This document shows positions 47,001 through 58,149 of a stretch of 64,000 bases of DNA, piece after piece. A program made the position numbers and the translations under genes. A model generated the notes under the pieces. It was not told where the DNA came from, made no database searches, and saw only the letters and a program-made list of their open reading frames with translations. The DNA comes from Portulaca oleracea. Taxonomy: Eukaryota; Streptophyta; Magnoliopsida; Caryophyllales; Portulacaceae. How positions within the stretch are numbered: position 1 is the stretch's first letter; each line of letters starts with the position of its first letter. The stretch is taken from positions 8,253,501 to 8,317,500 of the forward strand of contig CM055871.1 of NCBI GenBank assembly GCA_029582165.1, read 5' to 3'.

Positions 47001-50000
47001 ACTTTGTCGAAGATGGCATGAAACGGGACAGTGGACCCGATTGAATGCTAGAAAAAGTCTTTTCATAGGTAATGGATTTATACCGAGTGTTCCCCCCCTC
47101 TCTTTTCCCAAAAGGCTGTGATCTTGGCAAATTACATTACTTCTGAGAAGGTTCAATTTTGAAGGGTGTTCGAATTTAGTCGCAACGTGTCCTATGTTTT
47201 GACTTATTAAATTTGATGACATGCAGAGCCTAGAGGAGGAAGCCAGGAGGACTTTGAGGCTGTTTTGAAGGGATATTACAGCTCAATAAATAAAGGAAGC
47301 AAACCAGCTATAGGAAAGAGGCGAAAGGCTAAGAAAGTGGATGACAATGATCTTACTGCAACGGAGTCACTTGATACCCGCAAAGATGGGGCTGCTTTAT
47401 TTGCGGTTTGTCGAGGCAAGGTGTGAAACTTTTCCTTTTCCCGTGGCACGATATTTTCATATATGCATGTTTATTTCTCATGGTATAAAATATGCTTTTC
47501 ATTCCTTTAGAGAAACCTAATTGCATGCACAGTGCATTAGTCCGGTGAACTTTCTTTCTTGCTGTAATACCACTGCATTATTATTTACTTTTTCTTTTCC
47601 ATTGATATTGCTGGTTTCTTGTTTCGGGAAGGGGTGAGAAGCTATCTCAGCATAGACTTGAATGTGGATTAAATAGTTTACTCAGAAATTGCCACTTTCA
47701 AGTCCAAAAGCGGATGTATCCATAACTCTAGAAAGGCTTTGAAAATACAACGAAGACCACTATTTTCTGCTCTGCCTAAACTTTAGCAGGAAAGTGCGAT
47801 AATGTTTTGCGAAGGAATTCCATCTACTGCAGACAGGGCTATGTGAAGTTTGGTTCTCTTTTTAAACCATGAATTTTGTAGTATGTAACCTTCTATGAGT
47901 GACATGATCCCTTCATGTTTCCTAGCATGTGCTCATTTCTGACATTGGGTTTCTTATTGATTTTGTGTGCTTGCGTACACACACACATAGGTACCTTGTT
48001 GAAATCAAAATCTTACATAATATAGTTTGAGGAAACATATGAACTCCTTTTGTTTTACCATTAACATTTCTTAGTATTTCTTGGAAATTTGAGCTTAATT
48101 TAAGTAAATTGATGTACTTTGTACTTTTATTTCTGTAGGTGTCAGAAGGAATTGACTTTTCCGATGACAATGCTCGCACTGTTGTATCCTTTATGTTGTA
48201 TATAGCTTGAAGAGCATTAATGCCATTCAATTAAGCTGAAGCTTAATTACATTATGTAGATGTAATTCTTTTGGCAGACTGTTGTTCTCTTTGTGGTAAA
48301 GCTGGGTCTAATTGTAGTTCCTTAACTAGTTCAGATAATTGTTGGTATTCCCTTTCCAAACATGTAAGAATTCTTGGATTTTCATTATCTTTTTTTTTTT
48401 TCAGCATTCAGGCAGATCTAGCTAATATACTAACGGGTTTCTTCAATTGTAAATTCCTTTGCAGGAATGACATCCAAGTTTTAGAAAAAAAGAAATATAA
48501 TGACACGTATAAACATTCGAAAAATCTTTTGAGTGGCAATGACTGGTACTGCCAACAAGCTTTCCGAGCATTGAATCAGGCTGCAGGTACGCTGAACGTA
48601 GATCGTAGAGACGTAGACTATGTGCTTATCTTTGCAGTTCTCTTTTTTAATTCCAAAGATTTTTACTTCTTACATTTACTCGGGCTGCAAGTTATTCACA
48701 AATCTTTGCTTTGCATCCTGCAGAATGTTAATCTCTATGATAAATGTTCTTAGGTGCCTAGAAGGACTAATATGCTTTATATACACCCACAATTTCGACT
48801 GAGGAGGTTGTATGTAATATCTATGTCTAACACCTTCTCCTGGTGATCCATGGTACCCCAGATTTTGCTTTAGTAAGGCATTATTCTTAATAAGTCCATA
48901 ACCCGGTTAACTAGGTTTTTTTTTTTTTTTGGGATTAAATATACAAATAAAGATAGTATAGATACTTTGCTATGCTAAATAAAAATATTCATCTATGAAA
49001 GTATTTATAAAATTTCAAGTGTGTAGTCTTATAAATTTGGGTGGCAACTGGCAAGAGTTGAAAATCTAGTGCTTATATCTAATGCTTGGGATGAGTGTTT
49101 GAACTTACAATTTTGCTGTGGTTTGATCTATGTTCCCCCCCTCTCCCCATATGATACTAACTCTTCTGTATTCTTGATGATAGGCCGATGTATACGTCAT
49201 AGGTTTGACTATGGGGCAATCATCTTATTGGGTAATCTCTATTTCCTTTTAACTTATAATCCTTCGTCTTCTACCCACCAATTTTCACAAGTACAGATAA
49301 GTCATACTATGATAATGCTGTTCATGAATTAAAATAGAATTGTAATTTTATGCCACTTATTCATACATGTTCCTTAGCTCAATAAAAAGGTCTTCATGCT
49401 TTGCATAGAACTGTGCTAACTTGTATGCACACATGCATAATATCCTTTTTTACTCTGCAAAAGATTCAGCTCATAAACTTTATAGATCCTTAGTGTTATG
49501 CATTCCTGATGTTCCGGCTGAATCCACTTATTTGAAATGACACTTGAAAGCTGTTTCTACACCAGATAATACATTGATCAGATAAGCTTCCAGCTGAGCA
49601 TCATTCAGTTACATGTGAATATACTTCAGTTTTTACGGCTCTATATGGTTCTTGGAAAATGACAACGGGCTCCAGTATAATTCCCCTAGTGCGAGGTTTT
49701 AGAGGATCCAGATGTAGGCTGCCTTCCCCCATGCACGGGAGTGCATGAATAGGCTGATTCTGGCAGACCCAAAAGATGAAAACCTTTTGAAAAACGAAAA
49801 CAAAATCATTTAAAAAACCATTTGGGGAACGCTTGGGATTCTTGGAAAATGAAATGGAAAGAAATTTTTTGAAAAATGACATACTTTATTTCATTTTAGA
49901 CAGAGAAAATTGGGATAATAAGAGTTTATGATTGACTTTATCAAAAAAATCCCTTCCAAAATTGAGAAGTGGGAGAAAATAGTAGGCTAAATTGGAAGGG

Positions 50001-53000
50001 AGGACTGGGGAGAGGGAAAGTAAATGAGGAATCGGTAGAAAAGTAAAGACTTTATAATCTAGATTAGTAAGGAATTTTTTTTTTCTTGCATTAGACTTTC
50101 CTTGAATCAAATAAAGCCTATGTGTTGCTTGAATTCATAGCAATATTGTCAAGCAAGAAGCAAAATGATGTTATGTGTTTTTTTCCCTTTTTTTTGGATT
50201 TACCCATTGTGCTAATGTGTAGTTATATTTGGCTTAGTATTTATTGAAAGCATCCTCATTTTCGCCTCACAGATGAGCGGTTTCGCGAAGAAAGAAATAC
50301 TATCTACATTTCAAAGTGGCTCAGAAGGTCGATCAGAACAAGTGATAACCTCATGAAGTCTGTTGAGGAACTGAGATCTTTCTTCCAAAATGTTAAGGTT
50401 GTACCACGAACTTTAATAGTTCTCTGCTTCTCTAACTATGGTCCATGCCACATTTTAGTTTCTCTTCTCAGCATAATTATCTGTTGCTTGGTCTATTGCA
50501 GGAACGCATCGACAGTGTGAAAAATGTGCAAGATTCTGTCTCTGATTTAGAGAACATTCCTCCCAATGATTCTGGCAATTTATCCGTGAAACGGAAGAAC
50601 AAAAGATTAGGCATGACTCGCCTAGGCGCAAAGAGAAATGTTTTGGACAACATGAAGCCTAGTGCACCTTTGAGTTCTTTACCCTTCCAAGATGATGGTC
50701 TTTCTGGTGATTTGACATCGAACACTCAAAGCAATGAAGAATTTGTAGACTCATCACCACAGTATTTGTCAAATATGGAAATCCCAAGAGCAACAGTTGG
50801 CATCAATCAGAATTCTAACGAGATCTTGAGGTGAATCTCGGTAATTTATTTTCAGTTATTTTGTGGAAGTCAAAGCATAATCTGCAACCATCTTTCATCT
50901 ATTTGTTGTTTCAATGTGGGGAAAATAATGCCTCTACTCCTAAAACTGAGAATGCTGTTTTTTTTTTTTTCTTTCCTTCTTTGATATAGGATGGATAGCT
51001 TTTCCTCAATATACTACATTTGGTTTGATTTGTGGGATACTTGGAGTCCTTTTTTTTTGGTGTGTATGTGTGTCAATGTGCGCCTATGTATGTGCACGCG
51101 TTTTTTTTTTTTTGGGGAGGGGGGGGGGGGTCTAATGTGTTGTACAAGGTACTTTCAAGCTATGTTACTTGGACTCAGGTACTCGTGTCCATATCGGACA
51201 CGAATACGGGTGCCAGACTCGGCTATTTTAAAGAAATTTTATACATTTTCATTGTAATTTGAAGTGTTGAGTATTGTACCCTTGTCCGGGTATCAAGGGT
51301 CCGACACGGGTATGGTAGGGAAGATGAAGAGTCGGAGTAACATAGCTTTCAGGTCAATAACTTCCTCCTCTTCCCCAGGATAGCTCTTTCTTAGTGTAGT
51401 GGTCTTTTAGGGTTTACCAAAGCTTCCAGTTAGAGTCAAGTCTATTGATGTTATATCATTCTCTTGCTCCTTTGTTTTTCAGGTGTGATGTTCCTGTTTC
51501 TGCTTCTTTGGATGAAGTGATGGAACTCTCCGTCGTCAAAGAGACTCCTCCTATGAACGGGAACTGTACACTTGCTAGTCCCGACGCATCCATGGATAAT
51601 GACAACTCTCATTCAACCCTAATTCAAACTTCCGAGTTTGGCCAAGAAAATTTTGTGTTGTCTACCCTGGATCACGATGTCACTCCTGAAAGAAACTCTC
51701 TTGTCACAGGGTGTATGCCACTGACAGACCCGTCTACAAATCTGAGTGTCAATTCACATGCCAACAAAAGGAGGATGTCGCTTAATTCGTTACTGATGAA
51801 CTCCATCCAGGGGAAAAAGTTAAACATGACATCTGGAGATTCGAATCATACAACTAAGTTTGCTGTTTCGAAAGAGATTTTGTCAGAATGGGATCATCAG
51901 TCAACCATGCCTTCACCTTCTGCTGTAAATAATGCTGATAAATCGCAGACGCTCCCTAGTCTCTATCTCAATCAAAAATCACAGATATTTTGTTCGCGCT
52001 GCAAAAGCTCTCTGATTTCTGAAACTAACCCGTATGTCATGTGTTGCCTGACTTCATTGTCGAAATCCATCTTCGCATCTTTCTCTGAAGGAAAAGAGCA
52101 GCAAAGTGGGGGATCTCTTGGTTGTGATAGTTGATGCTTCATCAGTTGACAAGCGAGTTTGTAGCACCCCGGGACATCAGGGCGTGTGGTGTCAGGAAGA
52201 TGGATGTGTTTACAACTCCATCTTTTGCCCCTTTTGTGTTTCGCAAAACCATCGTCTCGGGTTTCAGATCCTTGCCACAGATGCATCCAATTTTCAGCTG
52301 ATCAACAAGGTAAAAAACTGAGGATAAATGCTCTACTATAATGACAGATTTGGTTGGAAACGTGAACTTTCATGGAAATGTTAGTAAAATTTCCCAAGTT
52401 GAGAAACTTCCCCATGTTTGTTGAACCTAGTGCCAGTGGATGGGAAATTTTGTTACAGCGCCCATTATTTTGCTCTCAAGCTCAGTAAACTTTTTCTTGG
52501 AGTGTTAGAGAAAGTTTTTTCCAGGAAAATCTTTCCCAAAAAGTCACCAAACGCATCTCAAGATGAGAACTTTGGGATCTGTATTTTAATTTATATGCTT
52601 CAAGGTACACTGGTGGATCTATGGTGTAACCTTTGTTTTTTTTTTAATAAACCCTGTTTGTGTGCGTGCAGATACTCATGTATTACGACTGCTTAGAAGT
52701 TAAGATCGATGCGGAGATGGAGAAAAAGGTATGTGGCTAAATCTTTTCTTGTATTTCTCACACCCAACTACCCAAGGGAAACATAATAAGCAACAGTTGA
52801 CAGTTTGCAGTTTTGAAGACAAACAAAACAAGTATTTTTTAACATATATTACATACACCTGGAATATGTGCTCCGAGATGTTTGTGAGTGAACAAATATA
52901 GTAATAAGAGTGAACAACCTAATATTTGTGGGTGAACAAATCGTAATATTCAGAGCACAAATTCCAGGTGCATGTAATAAATTGCAACTATTTCTAATCT

Positions 53001-53867
53001 GAATTGGGCATTCAAGTTTCTTGTAACATGGAATGTAAAGTGGGTTAGTAAGTTGATTTCATGGGTTTCATTCATGTGGAAGTCACTGCAGGTGAATGGT
53101 GATGTCTGTTTAAGACAAGCAAGTAATAATAATGTAGAAGTTACAACATCTACTGCACTAAGGAAAGCTTGTGAGGAGAATGGTTCATGTGGTGATGGGA
53201 GTGTTGGTATACATGGCATTGAAAAGTTTGCTTTTCAATCTCCAAAGCAAAGTTCAGGAGGCTGGATTATGACAAAGCCAAAGGTTGGTTTTTTGCAGTA
53301 CATGCTACTCCCTCCCGTTTTATTTAAGTGTTGCCGTATATTTAGGTGTTCCCGTTTTATTTCAGCTTAGTAACCTAGTTAATCCCTCAGTTTTTCTCAC
53401 TAACCCAAATTAACAAATTGGCCCCAACACATTGATTAAGGGGTGCGATTTCTGTGCTGACGTGGCAAACAACCAACTTATGTCTTGTAACGTGGATTGG
53501 TAAGAGAAATGAAGGTGCTAACGGGATTATTGGGTTGGGGTAGGCTTTTTTCCCTTCACCAGCCACGTCAACACAGAGACCAGTTCAACACCCTTTTAGT
53601 TACTTTAGGTATAATAATATCATTTAGATATAAAGGTTAAGGATATTGTTGTTCAATAGTAAATGTTGGTATATTACAATCTAATATCCCCAAAGGTCAG
53701 TATATTACCATAAAAAAAATCCGATTTCAGTGCACTCACCTTATTAACAGTCTAGTTTAGTACTATTTGTATTTGTAAGTTATCTGAATGTTTGCTTCTT
53801 GTGTTTCTTACCATCAATCTTGCAGTCAAGACTAGTAAAGGGGAAGGGAAGGCATTCTTTGCAATGA
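39535..53867 (+). CDS. FANCJ: FANCJ/BRIP1-type Fe-S DNA helicase, 28 exons, with a frameshift
   Basis: Superfamily 2 5'-3' helicase of the XPD/RTEL1/FANCJ group, acting in crosslink repair and recombination. Exons: 39535-39880, 41121-41202, 41632-41707, 42145-42209, 42295-42339, 42432-42532, 42647-42788, 43738-43799, 43873-43946, 44075-44145, 45083-45170, 45291-45363, 45445-45540, 46258-46366, 46552-46645, 46737-46820, 46912-47068, 47227-47420, 48139-48183, 48335-48363, 48465-48586, 49184-49231, 50273-50397, 50502-50830, 51483-52309, 52672-52728, 53092-53283, 53826-53867. Walker A ESPTGTGKS (about 59-67), Fe-S cysteines in HYCTN, CKLLL, GCPQF and GGCHE, DEAH box (about 283-286), motif VI QAAGRCIRHRFDYG. 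The tail has CSRC, VMCC, WCQEDGC and FCPFC, as in plant homologues. The exon sum is 3775 nt, one over a multiple of 3, because exon 25 changes frame between about 52050 and 52090. An in-frame ATG at 39460 is an alternative start. Confidence 0.9.
39841..40475 (+). repeat. Tandem duplication of the FANCJ exon 1 donor region
   Basis: Unit 1 (39841-40081) holds the last 40 coding bases of exon 1, its donor (TCGG|GTTCGT) and part of intron 1. Unit 2 (40082 to about 40320) is a diverged copy with the same order, including AATCATGGCGG, CAGCTGTCGG|GTTTGT and two telomere-like TTAGGG words. A third, partial copy (about 40365-40475) retains AAATGGATTCGTTAAGTTGC and GCAGGGCAATTTATTA. The period is 241 bp. 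Confidence 0.85.
43966..44018. repeat. Microsatellite (TG)n in FANCJ intron 9
   Basis: Long TG run immediately after the exon 9 donor, preceded by a short CTCTCT tract. Confidence 0.95.
49675..49765 (-). repeat. SINE-like repeat, copy 3, in FANCJ intron 22
   Basis: On the minus strand it reads GCCAGAATCAGCCTATTCAT, then GTGCATGGGGGAAGGCAG, CCTACATCTGG and AACCTCGCACTAGGGG. It is the same family as the repeats at 5693 and 6525. Confidence 0.55.
51168..51343. repeat. MITE-like element in FANCJ intron 24
   Basis: Inverted ends CTATGTTACTTGGACT / AGTCGGAGTAACATAG are flanked by near-identical 8-mers (CTTTCAAG and CTTTCAGG), suggesting a hAT-type insertion. The interior has GGACACGAATACGGGT words. 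Confidence 0.6.
52836..52990. repeat. Palindromic MITE-like repeat in FANCJ intron 26
   Basis: Left TATTACATACACCTGGAAT, right CCAGGTGCATGTAATAAATTG. Same family as 30799-30990. Confidence 0.6.
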
Positions 53868-54589
53868 TAGAAAAAGGTCATCTCTTTTGCTTGCTTTGAT
53901 TAATGAGCATTGAGCACACTTGTACATAGCCTACTAACCTAGATTAAACTTTAATGTGAGCATTTTGAGGGTCAAATTTGAGCTTCAAAAATCTCTTGAA
54001 GCATAGGATGTTAGTTTTTTTTTTCCCTCTTTTTTCCCCCATTTTTGTGAGTTAGGAGGCAGTGTGCTTGATGCAATTTGGGTATCAATGTATCATCTCT
54101 TCATTGTAAACTTCTTTTAGTTATGATGTCTAGGTTTAGAGTTTGGTTAGTCTCTAATTTTGTAAAGTGTAGTTTGATGTGAACTGTGTGGCTCAAAAGT
54201 TCAGTGAAGAGGTGTGTAATTAAGATACCATCATTCAATCACTAGGGTGCATGAGTTCTTCTCTTTGTCCTCTCTGTCTCCTATGCTTTTTCTTCTTTTT
54301 TTTTAAGAGTAATTAGAGCTGATAAAAATCTGTCCGACCCGATAATCTAAAGAGTAATTAGAGTTGACCCTTTCTGTGCGTTTTAGTAAAGTATAATTAA
54401 ATATTCTATCCATTCCATGTATGCATCAATCAAACTTTAAGAATTTCATCCATTAGTTTTTCGACATATATAATGATCTATTATATGGAAATAGTATCAT
54501 TAGATTTGTAATGAAAGATATTATTATAAGGATATAATATTGTAACTTTTGAAATGTGAGTTGTCTTCTCTTATCTCCTTCATTTCTGT

Positions 54590-56133
54590 TAATGGTGATT
54601 GCCAGGATGCAGTTTCTTTTACCGCCCTTGCAAGGGCCGGTGAAATTTTATCTGTGCTTAAGGAGCTTCTCGGGCTTATTAAGGTCCCTAATACCCCGGT
54701 TCCTTTATCGATTTGGATGAGGTGGTTGTACCCGCCCCCTCTCAAGTACCTACTGTTTGTTCTTCAAACCCGCCTTCACATCCTTCTGTCCCTGCTAGCT
54801 CTCTTGGTTTGGTTGATCATCTTTTCTCTGTGTTTGTGGAGAATTTTCCCTTTGGAGTTGATGCTTTAGTGCTCAAAAATCTCTTTGTGGATTTGTTGTT
54901 GATGTTTATATTCCTAGAAAAGAAGGTAGGAATGGAAGAATGTTTGGTTTTGTTCGTTTCAAGAGTAAGAAGGAAGGTGTTTGTGCTATCTAGGCCTTTA
55001 ATGGGAGTTTGTTGAACGGTTCCGTTATTTCCTATGTTGTCAGAACCGGACCGGTTGACCCAGTGGGTTAATGATTCAATCGGTCGGACCGGTTTGGCCG
55101 GATTAGACCGGTTGACAAAACCGGTATGAACCGGTCACGAATTAAAAAAAATTTAATATACTTTAAGAATAATTAAGCTACTGAAATAATTAACCCGGCA
55201 TGAAAATTGGATGAATTGGTTAAAACCGGATTGAATTGGTCAAAAATCGGATTGAACCAGTCAAAAACCGGATTGAACCCGTCAAAAACCGGAATTTTTA
55301 AAATTAAATCATCAAATTTCTGGTCTGACCGTAAACCGACCGGTTCAACCGGTTCACTCGGTTTTGGCGTTTTTTCTATGGATTCTGTTTCACGGTTCAC
55401 GGTCAACTTACTGGTTCACGGTTGAACTGGTTGGACCGGCCGGTCCAACCCGGTTTTTACAACATAGGTTATTTCTATTTCGTGGGCTAAGTATAGTAAA
55501 AAACAGAGGGATCACCACGTCTTGAAGTGTGCGTCTAGCAAGCATGTTTGGATCCCTAAAGCTGTGCAGAATGTGGAGGTTGAGCCTCTGCTTGATATGA
55601 TGGTTGTTTCCATTGAGGTGGGTGCTAACGACCTTGCGAACTCTCTGGTCAATCCTGGTGTTGTTCAATCTGAAGTTCCACCGAGGGATGATTCTATGGA
55701 TTCTGAGCATACTTTTTCCAATCCAATCTGTGCTGGTTTAAGCCGTCCGGGTAATGCTTCAGGTGAACCTGATTGTGAGTCGTTTGATAGTGAGGAGACT
55801 GACTCTCAGCCGGTTCATTCTGAATCTTTTAACTCTGCTGAGGTTGAGGAATCAATTTTGGAGGGTTCCAAAGCTTGTGCTAGAAGAAGGAAGAAAGGGA
55901 AGATTTTTCCAAAGGTTAAGTGGCATTTGGTCAGCCAAGCTGCTTGCAAATATGTTCGGTTTAAAGATCATGTTAAAAGGAATGGTAAAAATGCAAGCTT
56001 GCTATTTGATTCGTCAGAGCGTCCTCAAGCTCATCTGGAGGACTTGGCACGCAGAGTGCCTAAGTTCGGTTGTGGTTCTGGATTCATTCGGGGCGACCCA
56101 AAGACTATTAAGAAGCGGCCTAAGGAGAAATGA
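54590..56133 (+). pseudogene. LINE ORF1 with RRM domain, disrupted
   Basis: The RRM reads FVENFPFGVDALVLKNLF, then VDVYIPRKEGRNGRMFGFVR with RNP1 octamer RMFGFVRF. Some plant LINE families carry an RRM in ORF1. Lesions: frame changes upstream of the RRM and at about 54885-54905, an amber TAG at 54991-54993, and the MITE at 55032-55467. Across the insertion the frame continues (GSVIS / ISWAKYSKKQRD), then runs open to 56133 with an acidic middle and a basic C terminus. The lesions make it non-functional. Confidence 0.75.
55032..55467. mobile_element. hAT-type MITE, 436 bp, inserted in the LINE ORF1
   Basis: Ends CTATGTTGT / ACAACATAG are perfect 9-bp inverted repeats. A perfect 8-bp duplication GTTATTTC flanks them (55024-55031 and 55468-55475). 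The interior repeats GGACCGGTTGA/AACCGGTC words. No coding capacity. Confidence 0.9.
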
Positions 56134-56531
56134 CAAAGAGGTCGAAAATGTTAATTTTAGTGCTTTACTTTTGTTGTTTGTCTTATGGTTTGGCTGTTTG
56201 GCCTCTTTGTTGGTTGTTGTCCTTTTCGTTGTACTTTCCTTTGCGGTTTTAGCTGGCTGTGGTTGTATTTTTAGCCTATTTGACTTTCAATTATTAAAAA
56301 AAAATATTGTAACTTTTGATAGAATATACTATAAAACTTTTCAGTAAAAAAAATATTAAAAATTGTGTAACACTTATTAAGCTGAGGATAATAATCATAA
56401 TTCACGAAATTTCAATGTTATTTGCAAATTATACCATCCACCGTAACCTATTTAGATACGCCAAACTCATTGAAATATATTAATTTTGTATGTGATGTTT
56501 TTTAAAAAAATTATAAATTTAAAAATATTAA

Positions 56532-57409
56532 GGGAAATTTCAAATGGTAGGCACCAACTATTGGGTATTCCAAGTGGTGAACACCCTTTTTTACATATTC
56601 CAAATGGTAGGCTTAATAACAAAAAAATTCCATTCCGTAGGCATGTGCTTAAACTGTCGTTAAGTAATTTTTTTTAAAAAAAAGTTGAAGTCTTCCATTT
56701 CCTGTAGGACTGTATACTTTGTTGCATTCCTTCCTATGAATTTCAGTAGATGGAAGTAGCCAGTAAAGTAATTGTTTGTGATATTAACCCAGAATTCATA
56801 AACATCAATTCTGATTTGGATACAACCCAACTCACCAATTCACAACCCCACAATTCACAATGCACAAACACACTACAATAACAATCAAAGAAAACAAACA
56901 ATGGGCTAATTTTTCGTGTGTTGAGCAGTGAACCCTAATACCCAAAACACCAATTTTAATACAAGATACCTGTTTGAGCAGTGAACCCTAATTTTTCGTC
57001 GGAGCAACCGTAGGTTCGTCGGATTCACGCTGGAGTATGGCCGGGGCTCGTTTGCAATAGGCGTCAAAGTCAGGTCGGGGCTCGTCTGCAAAGGGCATCA
57101 AAGTTAGGCCGTTCGTCTGAGTCAGGCCGGGGCATGTTCGACGGAGTCAGGCAGTGGCTTGCAGCAACCAGGTTGGGGAGGAGGGAGGAGAAGGTAGAGA
57201 ATGAAATTCTGAGTTGTTCATCTGCGAAAACACGTTTGACCCTTCAATTCAAAAATTCAAACTTTTTTTTATAATTACTCAACGACAGTTTAAGCAAAAG
57301 CCTACGAGATGTAATTTTTTTGTTATTAAGCTTACCATTTGGAATATGTAAAAAGGGTGTTCACCACTTGGAATACCCAATAGTTGGTGCCTACCATTTG
57401 GAATTTCCC
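56532..57409. mobile_element. Mutator-like long-TIR element, 878 bp
   Basis: TIRs of about 150 bp: left GGGAAATTTCAAATGGTAGG, right CCTACCATTTGGAATTTCCC. A perfect 9-bp duplication AAATATTAA lies outside (56523-56531 and 57410-57418), as expected for Mutator-like elements. The interior at 56990-57190 is unusually GC-rich with short repeats (GTCAGGCCGGGGC, TCGTCTGCAAAGGGCATC), possibly captured host sequence. No supported open frame. Confidence 0.85.
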
Positions 57410-57470
57410 AAATATTAATGAACTTTGTAATGATATTGATAAAGTAATGATGAAAGCAAATTCTAAAGTT

Positions 57471-57715
57471 AGGCCGTCTCATGTAAACTTATGTGAGACG
57501 GACTCCTTATAATGTGACATTTTTAATAGTTTATTATGACTAATAAACTATATTAAAATGATTTTTAACACGAATATGACTGATACTTTATTATGAGGTG
57601 ACTTTTATTCGAGTTTCTGTAAATAAATTATTAGTCACTCATCTACTGATAAATAGTCATCATAAAATCATACGTCCTACGATAATTTATTGGTGAGACG
57701 GTCCTACATCAGAAT
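57471..57715. repeat. MITE family member (GTCTCATGTAAACTTATGTG type), copy 1
   Basis: Starts CCGTCTCATGTAAACTTATG, ends near TTGGTGAGACGGTCC, with ATGACTAATAA / TTAGTCACTC words inside. Same family and orientation as 62843-63055. Confidence 0.65.
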
Positions 57716-57831
57716 TAACGATGAATTTTATAATTCATACTGATAAATATTTCTAAAAAATTAATATAAGTAATGTTTATAACCGTCGACAGTTATCAAT
57801 TTCTTCTGTAAATTACCTTTCATTTAGTGAG

Positions 57832-58031
57832 TGTTTGGTAGGAACCCCATGAAAATTTTTTCAGGGGAAAATTTCTAATGGGAAGTTTTTCATGGGAAAG
57901 ATTTCCCGAAAAAATGGAGAAAATGGTGAGTCTATTATAAAAACTTTCCCGAAGTCAACCCACATCTAAATATGAGAAAAACAAGTGAACCCGGAAAATT
58001 GACGATTTATTGAAAAACCAAACGCACCCTC
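57832..58031. repeat. MITE-like repeat (TTTGGTAGGAACC type)
   Basis: Begins GTGTTTGGTAGGAACCCC and ends AACCAAACGCACCC, inverted ends around GGGAAAATTT-rich sequence. Family members at 32803-33040, 33985-34170 and 52350-52560. Confidence 0.6.
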
Positions 58032-58149
58032 AGCCAAAAAAATACCGATGATTTCCCTCGTTAGCTCAAATTATCCACTTTACTTCCTCTTCCTCCATTG
58101 TCGATGATTTATCGCAATCTGCAACCATTAAAGTTTCTCCTCGTTTTAG

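Larger units (their letters stand above)
54553..56302 (+). mobile_element. LINE, ORF1-only (no reverse transcriptase), with poly-A and 17-bp TSD
   Basis: Perfect 17-bp direct repeats AATATTGTAACTTTTGA flank it (54536-54552 and 56303-56319), and the right one follows an A-run. This is the signature of target-primed reverse transcription. Between them are an RRM-type ORF1 and a T-rich 3' untranslated region, but no endonuclease or reverse transcriptase. Without the nested MITE it is about 1.3 kb. It therefore looks like an internally deleted or naturally non-autonomous 'half-LINE' of the RRM-containing plant LINE type. It landed in an older Stowaway-like repeat. Confidence 0.8.

Noticed and set aside
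48271..48753. 160-codon open frame as a separate gene
   Set aside because: It contains FANCJ exons 20 and 21 read through their introns.
54713..55015. 100-codon frame in the LINE as an intact protein
   Set aside because: The second half is a shadow frame. The RRM with RNP1 motif lies in another frame after a frameshift at about 54885-54905.
55754..56347. 197-codon frame overlapping the LINE ORF1 end
   Set aside because: It is an overlapping frame of the ORF1 C-terminal region running into the T-rich 3' end; its composition is that of a shadow frame.
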